64,000 nt of DNA from Rhodocollybia butyracea (taxonomy: Eukaryota; Basidiomycota; Agaricomycetes; Agaricales; Omphalotaceae): positions 1-64,000 of the forward strand of contig JADNRY010000320.1 in NCBI GenBank assembly GCA_015501585.1, written 5' to 3'. The notes below the pieces were generated by a model that saw only the letters and a list, made by a program, of their open reading frames with translations, was not told the DNA's origin and did no database searches. Positions 45,690 to 58,079 of the stretch are shown here, piece after piece (the stretch's first letter is position 1; each line of letters starts with the position of its first letter). Position numbers and translations under genes: made by a program.

Positions 45690-46437
45690 ACTCAGGTTAC
45701 ATAAAGTAAAAGTATCTATAGCCCCAACCCCAAGTTGATCTATGTACAGTACTTCTTTGACGTAACCGACGAGACGAATCTGTGATAAGTGTCCTCATCA
45801 TTTACAAGTAAAATAATATTAGAAAATAACCTAAATTAAATGTTTGACAATGAGTCACAGTCTTGCCCACTGAGATCCTCTCCGGCGGCGTTGCTGCGTC
45901 GATGATGAGAAGGTAAGTGGGTGGTGTAAGTAGGTGAGACGAACCACTTTGTACTATTTCGGGAAGGGAAGGATCCTTTTAGGAAGTCGGTTACTCGGCA
46001 CTAGGCCTTACTCCTATCATCTGCGTCGACAGTACTCGTTAAATATACAAAGAAACACGCACATTCAAATTGGAACAAGAACGTTTTACTCTCGGCTCCG
46101 GCTGTTTCTTTTTGAGCCGTTCCTTCCTTCCCGTGATACACAGAACAAAGGGAACAAAGGGAAGACCCAGTGTATTATTTATTCCTATGCGCAGTCAGCA
46201 TGGCAGAACCGTGGAAGCCCAGAATGGGTTCTGAACAAATACTTTTGGTAAAAGACTTAATTGATTTACATAATAAGGATCCTGCCAGACGGCCTTATGC
46301 TCCTTCAAAAACAAGACTTCACTTATCCAGAATAAAGGCAGGTAGCCAGGGTCCCCTAATAAAGATGTCCATTCCTTTATTATTCTGCGGTTCCAAGTTG
46401 AAGGTGCGATTGTCACTTCTCATCTTTCAAAACAGAA
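45690..46437 (+). other. Gap with a small open frame at 46200-46445
   Basis: A short ATG frame (MAEPWKPRMGSEQILL, 81 codons) ends inside the next gene start. No domain and no splice sites make it convincing. Confidence 0.25.
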
Positions 46438-47616
46438 ATGGCTGAGCACAGACTCAGCGCCAGTCGTCTTGCTACTCGGGAATCTTCGTATTCTAATCTG
46501 CAATCACAGGTGCGCTGACATCACTATATGCTCACTGTTATGGAAAAAATGATATATAATACAACTCAGAAACATCCTAAAGATGACAAGCATGTTATCT
46601 GTGGCCAACATCCAAACATCCAACTCAATCCCCCCCCTCAGTTTCCCACGCTCTCAGTGAATACACAGAAAAATGCTAAACCTCAGCGCAGTAGAGTTGC
46701 CAGCTCTACATTCTTGATGACCTTGGAGCGCATTTGGACTTTATTCTCGAAGAATATAATTCTGAACTTTGCCATTGTAGCGCTATGCGCACTGATTGGC
46801 TACTCCTCGCAGCTCCAGCCACGTCTGCCACCTCGCTTCGCGTTCATCATCTGCTGTATCCTGAACCTCATTTATGCCATTTTTATGGATGAGATTCCGC
46901 ATCCTTGTGAAGACCAGTCTATGCGCCGATTCTGCGTTGACTATGGCTGCACCACTAATCCCCTTGGATTTAGCGCAATGTACCATGCTGATTTACCAGA
47001 TATTGCTCCATCTTTTCTTGCTCCCGACTATGCCCTGAGTCCCGAAGTTGCAATTGTAGTGGATCTTACCTCCCCCACCTTTATTGGCAATCTGCACCCA
47101 GAAGAGTACTGGATAACGACCCCTCCCATCACCATAATCGAGGAAGACATCCGCATCGCTTGATGCTAGAAGTTTTCCGGCGGGCAAGGGCATACAGCTA
47201 TCAAATTAGCCAAGGCAATCTGAGTCGAAAATATCACAATCTATTATCCTGATCACTGAGAGCTTCCAACTTGGAGAAAATCTGAATCACCGAAGAGTTT
47301 AAGACTATGGGCACTACTATCACCTGATGGTGATGCTTCAATGGTCCCACAACAGTCTTTAGCAGGATGGGAGCGTTTCCATACTACTGGACGTGACTTG
47401 GGCCCTCCTGCCGCTATTGGAGATGCCACTCGTTTTGTCCAAGGAGCAACAATATCTTATGATGCTGCTCAGGGTACGAAACAAACCTTTGCAGTTCACT
47501 TGCCTGTACCTATCTGGACATCGGTCATCATAATTGAAGTTCTGGATAACTGGGGCGGAACCACTACTTGTCTTCATAGATTTGCTATTCATGGTGAGGA
47601 GGAAGTTTTGGAATAG
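46438..47616 (+). pseudogene. SUN-domain (Sad1/UNC-84) nuclear envelope protein with four stops
   Basis: SUN proteins sit in the inner nuclear membrane and bind KASH proteins in the perinuclear space. Exon 1 46438-46509 (MAEHRLSASRLATRESSY) joins exon 2 from 46570 in phase. Two adjacent hydrophobic segments are visible (IILNFAIVALCALIGYSS and FAFIICCILNLIYAIFM). The SUN domain starts PDYALSPEVAIVVDLTSPTF. It goes on, in the same frame but through TGA 47161, TAG 47167, TGA 47221 and TGA 47257, as KFSGGQGHTAIKLAKAI, VENITIYYPDH, WALLSPDGDAS, and ends WGGTTTCLHRFAIHGEE with TAG at 47614. The frame is otherwise unbroken for about 350 codons. Three stops fit CGA to TGA and one fits TGG to TAG, all C-to-T type. 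I count this as a young pseudogene. Confidence 0.8.
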
Positions 47617-48298
47617 ATATGTTCTAGGGATAATAGAATTTCGAGCCTCTCGATATCCTGCAAAGGAAGTAGCTAATCCTCCAGAGATGAGTTGAAAGAA
47701 GGTTTGAGGATGTAGATACAGACTCTGTCGGAGAATTGACAGCGACAGCAAACATCAGTTTTAGTGTTTGAATTTGAGAGTTATGTTTTTGTAGACTTCA
47801 AGCGCGGGCTGACGGCCAAGAATCCTGGCTTGAAACTGCGAGAGAATAAAATCGGATTCCTGCACAACTTCATCATTTGCGGCCATTTTATCTACTCACC
47901 GATGTTCTCTGTATCAGTCAATGGGCGCAAGTTCCCTAATTAGAAGAATGTTCACCAAGGATAGCGAGAACAATCAGATTCATAGTGGCTACAAAGAAGG
48001 GGACAATTTTTCATGTCGCAGAACAGTCGGTGAACAACGGCAAATACTTGATCAGGGAATCCCTAAATCGAAAAATTGTGTCCCTCTACCAGGATAGCGG
48101 GAATGAAAGGCTTCTACTTATTGGTTCAAGAGCGTGAACTTTACAATATCTATGCATTTCTAGATGCAAATTGAGTAGTATAAGAGGAATTGGTGTTTGA
48201 AACCCCAGAGAAACTAAAATAGTCAAGAGAAAATGATATGTAGCATCCAGAGGGAAGTACGATAATAGTTTTTAAGTATGGAATAATATGATGTGCTA
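47617..48298. other. Gap between the SUN relic and the Tnp2 relic
   Basis: No open frame worth reporting. It may include the right end of the Tnp2 element, but I found no inverted repeat. Confidence 0.35.
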
Positions 48299-51200
48299 CT
48301 AACAAAGTAGGGAAAAAATATAATCAGAGTGGAAAGTCGGCGTTCTGTGCGTTGAATAAGTCAGCATCGGGAAGGGAGCATCTAACAGAGAACTGCTCAC
48401 TTTGTTAAGGGGAAGGGCATGAATTAGCTGTCCTTCAATACGAGGATGGGATTGGAGAGAGCGAGCGAAGTGACAAGGAATGGCATCCAAGGATAGGACC
48501 AGTGCTTGGGTAGGATCCAGAATGTTATGGTAAAGGTGGCCACCAGAAAATCTGAATTTACGGTAGTCATCTACGCTGGCCTCAATATCCGAGAGAGGTT
48601 TATAGGGATATATCTTGGCAAATGTTTTGGCATACACCTTTTGACCAGAGTCCCAACCAGCTGTAAACAAAGCTTGGATGGAGCCGACTTTCCAGTCACC
48701 ATTGTCATCAGCAAATGCTACTTGAGAATCCCTAGCAGATTTTGTCTGAGTAGTGAAAGTCAAATCACGAAATCTTTCCCGCTGAGAGAATTTAGCGCGT
48801 ATAAGCGCTTCACCAGGGATGTTCCATTGGCTGACCCATTTTTGAAGTAGTGTGGAAGTGGCCTTGTAAGTAGCTTTGTCGAGGATTTGAAGAGAGCGAT
48901 CATGGTCCCAATGGGTGATTGGCGGCATCGACTCAACTGCTTCGTCGAAAGCAATCAAATCTGCCACTCAAGTGCCTCAATGGTCCTTGTTCTCAAAGTT
49001 CTCGGTATACAGGGCTGCAAGGGAAGCCATATGAGGTGGTAGGTCTCCTTGAAGGAGCGCACGCAATTTCTAGCTCTGACAAAAGCGCATAAACATAGTT
49101 TGCTCCAGTTCACCTGTAGAAGTATGATGAGTAAACAAATCTTAAACTGAGGGGAAAATTACCTAGTCGGGAGTTATTGGGAGTAGTTTGCAAGATGTAA
49201 TTCAGGCGCTCGAATGCGAAACATCGCCAACTGTGAACGGCCCAAATCGTCTAAGCTGCATCCCAAAATGAAGCATCATATGCTGATACAGGGCTATATT
49301 TGTATGAGGATAGAGCTTTAGTAGCTCAGCCAGATATGTTTGCATGTTCTGCTCAAAAGAAACAATACGCGCCTCAGTCATGAGCCTCATGTTCGCCAAC
49401 CGAACTGCAGCAACTAAACACATATAATTTGCTAGCATCTTGTATTTGCGCTCGTTCTTGGGAGTTGAACCCCATAACCGCACCAGAGTGATTGGTAAGT
49501 TGATGGTGCAGAAGGTTTTCCATTGGTCAGCACTAAATTTACCTTTGTCTGCTTCCCCTGGATGAGCAGGGCACGGGCAACCGAGGAAGGAAGATCAAGA
49601 GCAGACATATCTAGTCGGATGGCTGCTAGTGTATCCTTGCCCAAAACGCCAGACTCCTTCCGGGACTTGCGCTTTTTACGCTGCAAAACCCTCCCCGTCT
49701 TATTTGTAATTCCCCATTTGGCACGCTAGATTTTATTGTGAAAAACAGTTTAAATGATGAGCGGACAAGAGCGTACATTTTCATGGAGCCACCTTTGTAG
49801 TTTCACAACAGCAGCAGTAACTTCGGCCAAAGACATTCTCTTCCCGGTCGGATTCTGGACTGGTAGACTAGCTTTGGCGAGATCAAGCACCTCTTTCTCT
49901 TCATCCAGTTCCCCATCAATTTCAGATTCATCAGATTCATTAGATTTGTCGGACGAGTCCTCGTCAAAGAATCGCTCTTCTTCCAGAGCACAATTGCCAC
50001 CACCATCAGTTTCGATATCTTCTTGGGCTTTCTTCCGTCGACATGCGCTTATGTAGAGTGGAGGAGGGCCACGGGATCATTCACCGCATTCGCTTCACCA
50101 AAGATGGGCCGTGGTGCTTTGTGAATGTTCTTGGCCACTGTCATCGTTTTGGCAAATGCTAGACAAACTCGATAAAGAGTGGGGAGGTTGAGCATGTTGA
50201 TTTTGGAAACAGGAGCAGTTTCGTACAAGACTTCTAGCGGGTCTTTTTCTTCCTGTAGTTTTGCCCTTAAAGCGTGCTCGGCACGATAGACTTTGGCCAT
50301 CTTCTGTTTGATCGCCTGGTGTCGGGCGGCCTTGACTTTCTTTCGCTTGTTTTGATGCTGTGGGCTGGTATGAAAGCGCTCATACTTTGAAAATTTTACT
50401 TGCCTTGTCGGACAAAGCATCTATGAGTTTTGCTCGGGATTGTACTACTTTGCCAGTGGGGTGTACAGAACGATGTTGTTTTCCTTTGCCAGCTGCTGGA
50501 TGGTTTTTGGATCGAATTTTGTTAGAGCTGTCTTTGTATTCCCATTCTGGTACTCCGTTCGTGCCAAAGTAAGCTTGTCCAGATCCCCTTCCCTTTCTGC
50601 GCCATCTCTTGCATGATCTGTGTTGCACCCAGGGGTGGATTGCAATGGTTCCGGTGGTGTCATGAGCGCTTTCTGGTCCGCATCAAACCAGCCCTTTTGC
50701 ACACGCTGGATAAAGCAGTAAAATTATAAGCCCATTAAACACACAGTAGACTTACTAGCTGTAATAGTTTCGCCATCGTTGTTTTCTTGTTTCGCCGATA
50801 ATCTAAATGTTCTTGTGCTGCTAGATATTGAATAGACTTGGTGGGGAGTCTGTTGAATTCAGCATAAGGCTCGTAGCGAAATGCCATTTGAGCTGTAACT
50901 TTTTCCTCATTGGAAGGTTCTTCAAACTCCCATAGCCCTTCATTATCATCAAGGTTCACATTCATACCCCAGATACTCCTACAATGATGCTGCAGAATGC
51001 GAAGATAGAAAGCGTGCATGGAATCAATGATCATGTTTTGCACTGGATCCCAGTATGGAAGATGAAGCAACTGCGACCAACGAACACCATTTTTCTGAAA
51101 CAAAGTGGCTTTCTCCGCTTCACTGCCTGCTGCGAGCCAGTTAGATGCCATCTTTCGATGCTCCTCCGCAGTTCTAAGAGTGAATGATTCCTTATCGAGG

Positions 51201-53459
51201 TTGTTAAGATCTGACTCCCTGCACATTGAGCAAGGCAAAGTTCCACTGCTGAAGTGCGAGAATCCTCCCAAGAGGCGAGCGGCAGGCATATCACACACCA
51301 GAGCTACCAGTGCTGCTCTGACAGAGCGGCCCAGAGGATAACAATGGGTTTGATTGATAAAGATGCCGGTGTGCCAAAGAATTTCAAGATCATCAGCCAG
51401 AGGTCGAAGAATATGATTGATTTGATTGAAAGAGGGTTCCTTTCCTCCAGGAATAATGCCTACCAGGAATACATTTTCTGGCTTGTAATGCAATGACAGG
51501 GGAAGATTCATGCAAACCATATACATTCCTCATGTGCTAGCGCTCTTTCCCGCAATACGGTTACCATAAGGATTAAAACCGTCGGCATTCAAGTTGAAAA
51601 TGAGCCGGCTCTCATGAGAAGAATCAGGTGACATGAACAAGTTTTTTCCATCGGGACCGATGAAATGGCAAAGATAATCAGACTCCCACAAGTCCAAGAC
51701 TATTCCGTCAGGATTTGGATGTTTGCTGTAAGGGCGCTCGAGATATTGTTCAATTTCTCTGCGGCTGTACATCCAGCCAATCCAGTCGTTCACAGACTGG
51801 TAAGAAAAGGTACGAGCCGGTATAAACGGGGTTTTCTTCGATTTTTTGGTCGACCGTTTTTTTGCCTGGGGTGGACATGCATCAGAGTTGGAATGATTGG
51901 ACAAGTGTTTCTTTGTAGAAGAGTTGGCAAGTCTTCGATTACATGGTTGACCATTTGCACCACCAGTTGGGTTTTCGCAGTGGTCTGGACAGTCATCCAT
52001 ATCGTACAGTCGAAAGCATCTTGAACAACATACATAGGTCATATACGTTGGCTCAAGATTAAGCCTATTGATAGCCCATCAGGAAAAGCCGTTTTTGCCT
52101 AGGTGACCCCAGAGTGGCCTAAAGCAAACTAGGTGACCTATGAATCCTATGGCATCCTAGGAATTTGGGCTCATCCCTTGCCAGTCAAGGCTCTTGAGGA
52201 TTCCCTAGGCAAACCCAGGGCAAGCCTAGGTTTGCCCAGGTGTTCCCCAGGTGTTCCCCAGGAGCACCTGGGCAAACCTGGGCAGACCTAGGCTTGCCTA
52301 GGGAATCCTCAAGAGCCTTGACTGGCAAGGGACGAGCCCAAATTCCTAGGATGCCATAGGATTCATAGGTCACCTAGTTTGCTTTAGGCCACTCTGGGGT
52401 CACCTAGGCAAAAACAGCTTTTCCTGATGCCGTATGTGGATCCTTGGGGATAAACGCTTTGATCTCTTCAATATCTTTTCCGGACAACCCACAGACAATG
52501 CGCATGCTACCAAGGAGAAAACGAAGCCCAGGAGTAAGTGTGAGGTTACAAAAGAGGTAAAGGACAGCTGCAACAACCAGGACTATGAAGTAGCCCTGCT
52601 TAGATGACTCAACATCCATTTTGGGTGCATCTAGCCGAAATAGGTCAGTATGTGACATGAAAAGTTGGCTGAGACATAACTCACTTGACACCTGAACTCG
52701 CTGCTGTCCCTTCTCTGCGACTGACCATTGCCTTGCCCATTCCTTCTCCAGAAGATCAATAATTTTTTTCTTCTCAGCTGCAAGCATCTGGCGAACAGCT
52801 TTGACTAAAAGTCGCTGACGAGAGTCTTCAAACCTCGGGAGAGATTCCATCCACGAAGAACAGGTTTCCAGCCACTCCAGATGTCCCCGAAGCTCAGAGT
52901 TGGTGGGGCTGTCGCTGAGAATCGATCAGACTTTGATCCGGGATATTTTGGGGAAGCTGGCGGTCAAGGGGCCAATAAACTCCGTCTCTGTGGGTTGCCA
53001 ATTGTGATTGCGTTCGAGCTGGGACCGTATCTCTTGAACTCGCAGTAATTCATAGTCGAAATCAACTGCATCAGAAGGCTCATTTTCTGCCAAAACTGGT
53101 AAGATCACGGCGGAGTCGGGAGGTGTGGAAGCGACTGGGATGGCAAGATGATCAAATCTGTCGATCAAAGAGTCGAGTGCAGTGGCAATTGGGTGAGCTG
53201 CAGATCGAGGAACTGGAGGGATAAAATCCGGGACAGTAGGACCCGTGTTGGCGATGAGACAAGCTAAATTGCCAAGAAATCTTTTGTGATCTTCTAGCTC
53301 AAGTTTGCTGTCGAAAAGTTTGCCCTTCACCTCTCCTGTATCGGTGGCAACAGAGCCTGCTGACTGACAGTTTTCGCATTGACATAGGAAGAGGTTGTTT
53401 GCAGGAAGTGGCTTTTTGCGCTGGCCAACAGGCTGACCACACCTCAACTGGGCAGGCAT
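48299..53459 (-). pseudogene. Tnp2-type CACTA transposase, decayed and interrupted
   Basis: ATG at 53459. The N-terminus has the Cys box LFLCQCENCQ. TGA at 52928-52926 follows ISRIKV. The next exon has MESLPRFEDSRQRLLVKAV and LRFLLGSMRIVCGLSGKDI. The foldback element (52078-52428) then splits the codons before RLNLEPTYMTYVCCSRCFRL. Further along: NDWIGWMYSRREIE, a TGA at 51532-51530, MYMVCMNLPLSLHYKPENVF, LGGFSHFSSGTLPCSMC, and the Tnp2 core YWDPVQNMIIDSMHAFYLRI (51050). After an inserted-looking Lys-rich stretch come LPITLVRLWGSTPKNE and LALYQHMMLHFG-like residues, a one-base shift near 49240, VHSWRCFAFERLNYIL, and a C-terminal exon ending about 48400. CACTA termini were not found. Confidence 0.82.
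52078..52428. mobile_element. Foldback element (MITE), copy 2
   Basis: A 351-bp near-copy of 26549-26919, the same ATCAGGAAAAGCC...CTTTTCCTGAT ends and palindrome, lacking about 20 bp at the centre. GCC at 52074-52076 and 52429-52431 may be the target duplication. Taking out the element and one GCC restores the transposase frame across the site, so the insertion post-dates that gene. Confidence 0.88.
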
Positions 53460-53768
53460 GGCTGGGTCGGAGGTTTCAAGCTGGATTTACTTATAAGTGT
53501 GGATTGATTTGGAAGAAGGGCATATCAATTGATGGAACGAGTCACAGACCTCATGAATCAGTGATTTTACGCATTGTACGCATTGTACTCGAGTATAAGG
53601 ACAAAATAAAGAACAAAATAAAGAACAAAAATACAAGAACGAAAAGAACAATGAATAATAATAAAGAACAAAAATACAAGAGAACAATGAATAATCCTTT
53701 TCAGGATGAAAGATGTTCGTGTAATCGATTATATTTAAGAGGACGCCTGTACAAGACATATCTTAGCA
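53460..53768. other. Short gap, A-rich
   Basis: ACAAAATAAAGAACAAAAATACAAG-type repeats (about 53600-53690) lie between the divergent Tnp2 relic and WD40 gene. Confidence 0.6.
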
Positions 53769-55177
53769 ATGGACATCTACTTCCAGCAGCACCGACACCT
53801 TTCCCTTCCATTTAGTCCACTCGACTCAGTGATTGCACTAGAGTTCTCGTCAGACGGCCGTTATCTAGCAATCGGATACGGCAGCGGCGTTGATATCTGG
53901 GATCTAGAGAATTCTAACACTGATAGACCACTGTGTACGACCCATAGGCCTAGGAAACAACAACCGATCAAATGCCTTGAGTGGCTTCCCCGTCAACCTT
54001 GGCTGGTACTAGCTCACGGTCATGGTCTTGTGTACACAGTGAATGTCAGGAGATCGAAGTTTGCGACAGTTGGTTTCTGAGAGGAGGGTTTCTTTGAGGA
54101 TGCAGTATCTGTTGCAGTATTAGAAAACAATCTCTTTGTTGTGGCTTTCACCTCGACAATTCAAGTGATGGAATCGCGGACTAGTCCTGATGGTATGATT
54201 ACCGAATGTTGAATTGTACAGCTCCCACATGCTCACTTCGTAGTACAGATTCTGACAATGACTTTGCTCTTCTTGGCTCGCTGCCAAGTCCGCCTGCGTC
54301 AGTAGGGCTTGGAAATTCTCGACTGGTAGCTGGTATCCACACCTTGTCCAGAAGCCGGCTTCTGGTATCATATGGCGAGGGAGTAACAGTGTGAGTCCGT
54401 TTTGCCCTCCAATTTACCTCCTCAAATATCTTTGCGAAGTGAATGGCAGATTGGAATACATCCTTTCCATGCTAGCATTCTAAGGGTTGCTCGGGTTTCT
54501 GGCACAATGTACGTAAATAATACTTCGCCTAATCATCTGTCTTACCTCCTAGTAGTTGCAGCTTTGCTCCTGATAGAAAAACTTACTTGGTTGCAAATGA
54601 TGCTGCAAGTGCATATGAACTACACTCCTGGCCAGCCGGAAATACAGCCTGTTCTTTTATACCCCGACATTTGAAGACCAAACTAGCACAGCCAATCACA
54701 AGTGCCGAATTTCTATCTCCCGACATAGTTATAGGTGGAGGACAAGGACAGCTGATCATATGGGATGGTAACGCTACACGACTGCAAAACATTAAATTTC
54801 ATGAACGTAAGAAACATTATTACTTCCCCGTACTCACTTTTAACATAATATTCTCAAGAGGACACATTCATTGAGAAATTCTGTGTGAGCCCTCCGATAT
54901 GTATATTTTTTTTGACTGGCTGCTGACCTTTCAGAAGTGCATTTATAAACCCAAGTTTGATGTGGCTTGGGTTGCAGCTTCTGTTCACAATAAAGTTATA
55001 CTCTGGGAATGGAAAGGTGGTGCCACAGCAGCGAATACATCCAACAAACCGGGAATAACAGACAGAAGCCAAGATGCTGGCAAACCATGGGGAAAAATGA
55101 TAATGGTCTTTTTGTTTGCTCCAGTTATCCTAGTAATTGCAATGCTTGTTGAGCACTATCCTAGCCAACTTGCTTAG
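53769..55177 (+). pseudogene. WD40 repeat protein with C-terminal membrane anchor, broken
   Basis: ATG at 53769. Two blades are clear: LDSVIALEFSSDGRYLAIGY with VDIWDLENS, and PIKCLEWLPRQPWLVLAHGH. Then TGA at 54078-54080, after which the frame goes on EEGFFEDAVSVAVLENNLFV and VAFTSTIQVME to an intron at about 54193. Later pieces: LLGSLPSPPASVGLGNSRLV, VANDAASAYELHSW, ITSAEFLSPDIVIGGGQGQL with IIWDG, and FDVAWVAASVHNKVILWEW. The end is hydrophobic (IMVFLFAPVILVIAMLVEHY), a likely tail anchor. Between 54450 and 54590 the frame is broken more than once. The stop fits CGA to TGA. WD40 proteins of this layout occur in mushroom genomes; the partner is unknown. Confidence 0.6.
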
Positions 55178-56614
55178 ATCATCTTAATGTTGTAATACAA
55201 GCAATGATTCTTAGCATAATAGCTTAAACTTCTTAATACCCGGCCTTCTGGCCATGGGGGAGAACTTGAAGGTTCATGGCACGTCTCAGGTGCAAAAGCC
55301 AAAGTACAGTAAAGCTGTGAGATCAAGCTGCACGCCTGTAAGGTGGCGGAGACAAATGAAAGCAAAAGTCCTACACAAAGCTGTAAAATGAAAGTTTCAC
55401 TATGGCGATGGTGCGAAAAAGTCAACGGCATATATGTACAGTGACATATTGGCAACAGATATTAAGCAAAATAAACTCGTGATAACTATCATGTGAATGG
55501 GCACTCATCGGACGCTGAAGAGTTCCTTAGCGGCTGCTAGAAAGAACAGTTTTGTGAGGTTGACTAGACAATTAACGAGTCGACCATGCGGCTCTAGTAG
55601 AGCCTTGCTTTGAGACCTTTTCCAGGTGGCTCTCCTCTTCACGTAGACGTTCCACCTCCACTCGCTTCGCAGCATTTTTTAAGGTCTTTTCCTGCCTCAA
55701 CTGCTTCAAAATGTTCCTGGTAGTGAGGCAAGAAGCTCGATGATTTCATGGCTGTGCCTATTTACGAATGTTGAAGACCAACCCACACAGAATGAAGATA
55801 GGTTTTTCGAGCAATCACCATAAGGACAGTGGGCGAAAGGAGAGCTAGTGCATATTATATACGGCTTCAAACATTTCATCGCGTGAGCAAAGTGGTTCTG
55901 ACGACAATTAGCAACCAGAGTATCAGAGTGCCGCGCTTCCCAACTGCAGAGGGTTCGGATGCAGGATATTCTTCAATGTCACTTCCGGGGCTAAGGAGGC
56001 GACTGGGTTCACAGGAGTCCAGGTGAAGAAGGTGGTGATAAGGTTGGGATGTTTGTAAGCAGTTATCGCCGCAGATACCATGGTTCTTAAAAAGCCGAGC
56101 ACTTCAACGACGGTGTTGCTCGATCCGGTAAGCCTTTCCTAGTTAGCGAGTACTTAGAACTGATGATTGCACTTCACGATGACAATCAACAGCTTCAGTC
56201 CACAAATTTAAACATCCTTTAATCCAGTATGTAACACCGGAATCAGAATCCTTCTTCTTATTCAGAAGGATGGAATGGATGATCCAGGCAAAATTACACT
56301 CACAAAGTTGAAGATCCTTCTGATGCTTCTTGCTTGTATGATGTTGCGACGCACCAAGGTTCAATGTTCAACTGCTGCTACTCACGTCTGGAATGTTTAG
56401 CTTCAATGCGCAGACGACCTTGGTTGACCTCCTCGTATCGTGATTTTCCGCAGAGATTACTTTAGCCCAGTGGAAAAGAAACTTCATCGTTTGCTATTTA
56501 CCGATGCCGAGCGTCAGTTTGGCGCATATCATCTGAATAACAAAGGTTAGTGGTCATTTGGTGTATAATGAGTACACCAGATGACACAGGGAGATATTAT
56601 AAGAGTTGCTGGGA
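55178..56614. other. Gap with a charged C-terminal fragment on the minus strand
   Basis: 55740-55580 (minus) reads NILKQLRQEKTLKNAAKRVE and REEESHLEKVSKQGSTRAAW before a stop. It looks like the end of a coiled-coil protein, but I could not find the rest. Nothing else is supported. Confidence 0.3.
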
Positions 56615-56702
56615 AATCGGCGAGATTTAGTGAGAGTCGCTGACAACACTGGTGAGGATCGGTGAGAGTCAACGACAATACCGGCGAGAGTCAGTGAGAG
56701 TC
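56615..56702. repeat. Short tandem repeat, about 30-bp unit
   Basis: Nearly three copies of GGCGAGAGTCAGTGAGAGTC / GGTGAGGATCGGTGAGAGTC with ACGACAATACC between them, just upstream of the MITE at 56824. Confidence 0.65.
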
Positions 56703-56823
56703 ATAGCCCAGCGGCCGTCGATGACCGGCATTGTAATATTGACTTTTCCTGGTCCGCGTATAAAACTCGTATTCATGCTGAGTCGGACTGACCCGTGCGG
56801 GTGTTATACTAGACGTTTACGTA

Positions 56824-57076
56824 CAGTGGCCGCAAATACTGATGTCACCCCCCAAATCGGGAAGGCAGCTCCGCAGCCTGTTCAACTCCGTTCAACCTCG
56901 TGAAACCGACGTTGAAACAGTAGCAGCACTGTATATACATGAATTTATCTACTTTAAACTACATAGCTGACCATAATACATCCATAAACATTGTGTTGAT
57001 GCGGTAAAATGAAGTTTAGCCTGCTCCGGAGCTACTTTCCCGATTTGGGGGGTGACATCAATATTTGCGGCCACTG
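56824..57076. mobile_element. mariner/Tc1-type MITE, 253 bp
   Basis: Both ends read inward CAGTGGCCGCAAATA(C/T)TGA and GTCACCCCCCAAATCGGGAA, about 60 bp with few mismatches, and are bounded by TA at 56822-56823 and 57077-57078. Starts with CAGTGG and TA duplications are standard for Tc1/mariner. The inside is non-coding. Confidence 0.88.
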
Positions 57077-58079
57077 TACATACGTTCTGGCGTAGCGGTC
57101 CGCGTTTCCCCTTTAGTAGACGTAGGTGACGGCGGGGACGGCGAAGAGACTGATCCGTGGGAATGTAAGCGCGCCTAATTCTAAGGTTCCCTTCTTTCCT
57201 GCCATGTCAAACTCTAGGAGCCTTTAATGCTGCGAATAGAGTCTAAGTGGTCCTGAAAGTTAGATCTCTTCTGTTGTGCATTTTATTCTCTCTCTATATA
57301 TTGCCTGGCGTTGCCTAAGAACTTCGGCGTTGTTAGCTTTCAAGAGCAGTTTATCAGGCGAAAAGGACAAAATATCACGTCGGATTTGGCTTCCAAAACT
57401 CGATCCTATTGTAACAAGAACTAGGTAGGTTGTTGAACCTGACTTCCATTCATATACTGATTTTTCGTAGATCCAACCAAAAGCGGTGGTTTGTTCATTG
57501 AAGATTCAGTTCAATGGCTGCCAGAAGCTAGCCAGTCTCAAAGGAAATGGATGAGAAATCATTGGAACCGAAGCCACGTTTGCTTTGGCTACAACAAGCA
57601 TCCGTCAAATGCTATTTACATCTACACCTTCGTTCAGACAAGTCTATGGGCTCCGAGATCTCCGTGTCTCTCGCCCACTGTCCATCATTACATGACTCTC
57701 CATCGCCGAACCCAGCCAGTGACGGGGCGGCCCTCTCCAATCGTCTAAAACAAAGGGTTCAAATTCGGCTTCCACAAGTCTTCGTTGCGAAAGCCACGTT
57801 CCTGCTTCTAAGCGATGGGAGGCGCATGAGGTGAAGATTGCAGTTGATTGGAGAAATCGACTGGACCACCGTGAGCGTCCTCCTTTTTCTCCATCCAACA
57901 TGGTATTGACCTGCATGTCCATAGGCGGATGCAGTAGTCGCCGCTGGGAATGCTGCTGACGCGGCTTTAGCCACGAAGAAAGTACATGTATTATATGAAC
58001 AGCTATATAAATATTGGAGTGCTAACTCTTGCTTCATTAGGGTAAACTTGCTATGAAGAAAGCGAAAGTGATAGCAAAT
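57077..58079. other. Gap upstream of the eIF4A relic
   Basis: A few open stretches (57490-57830) conflict in phase and show no recognisable domain. Confidence 0.35.
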
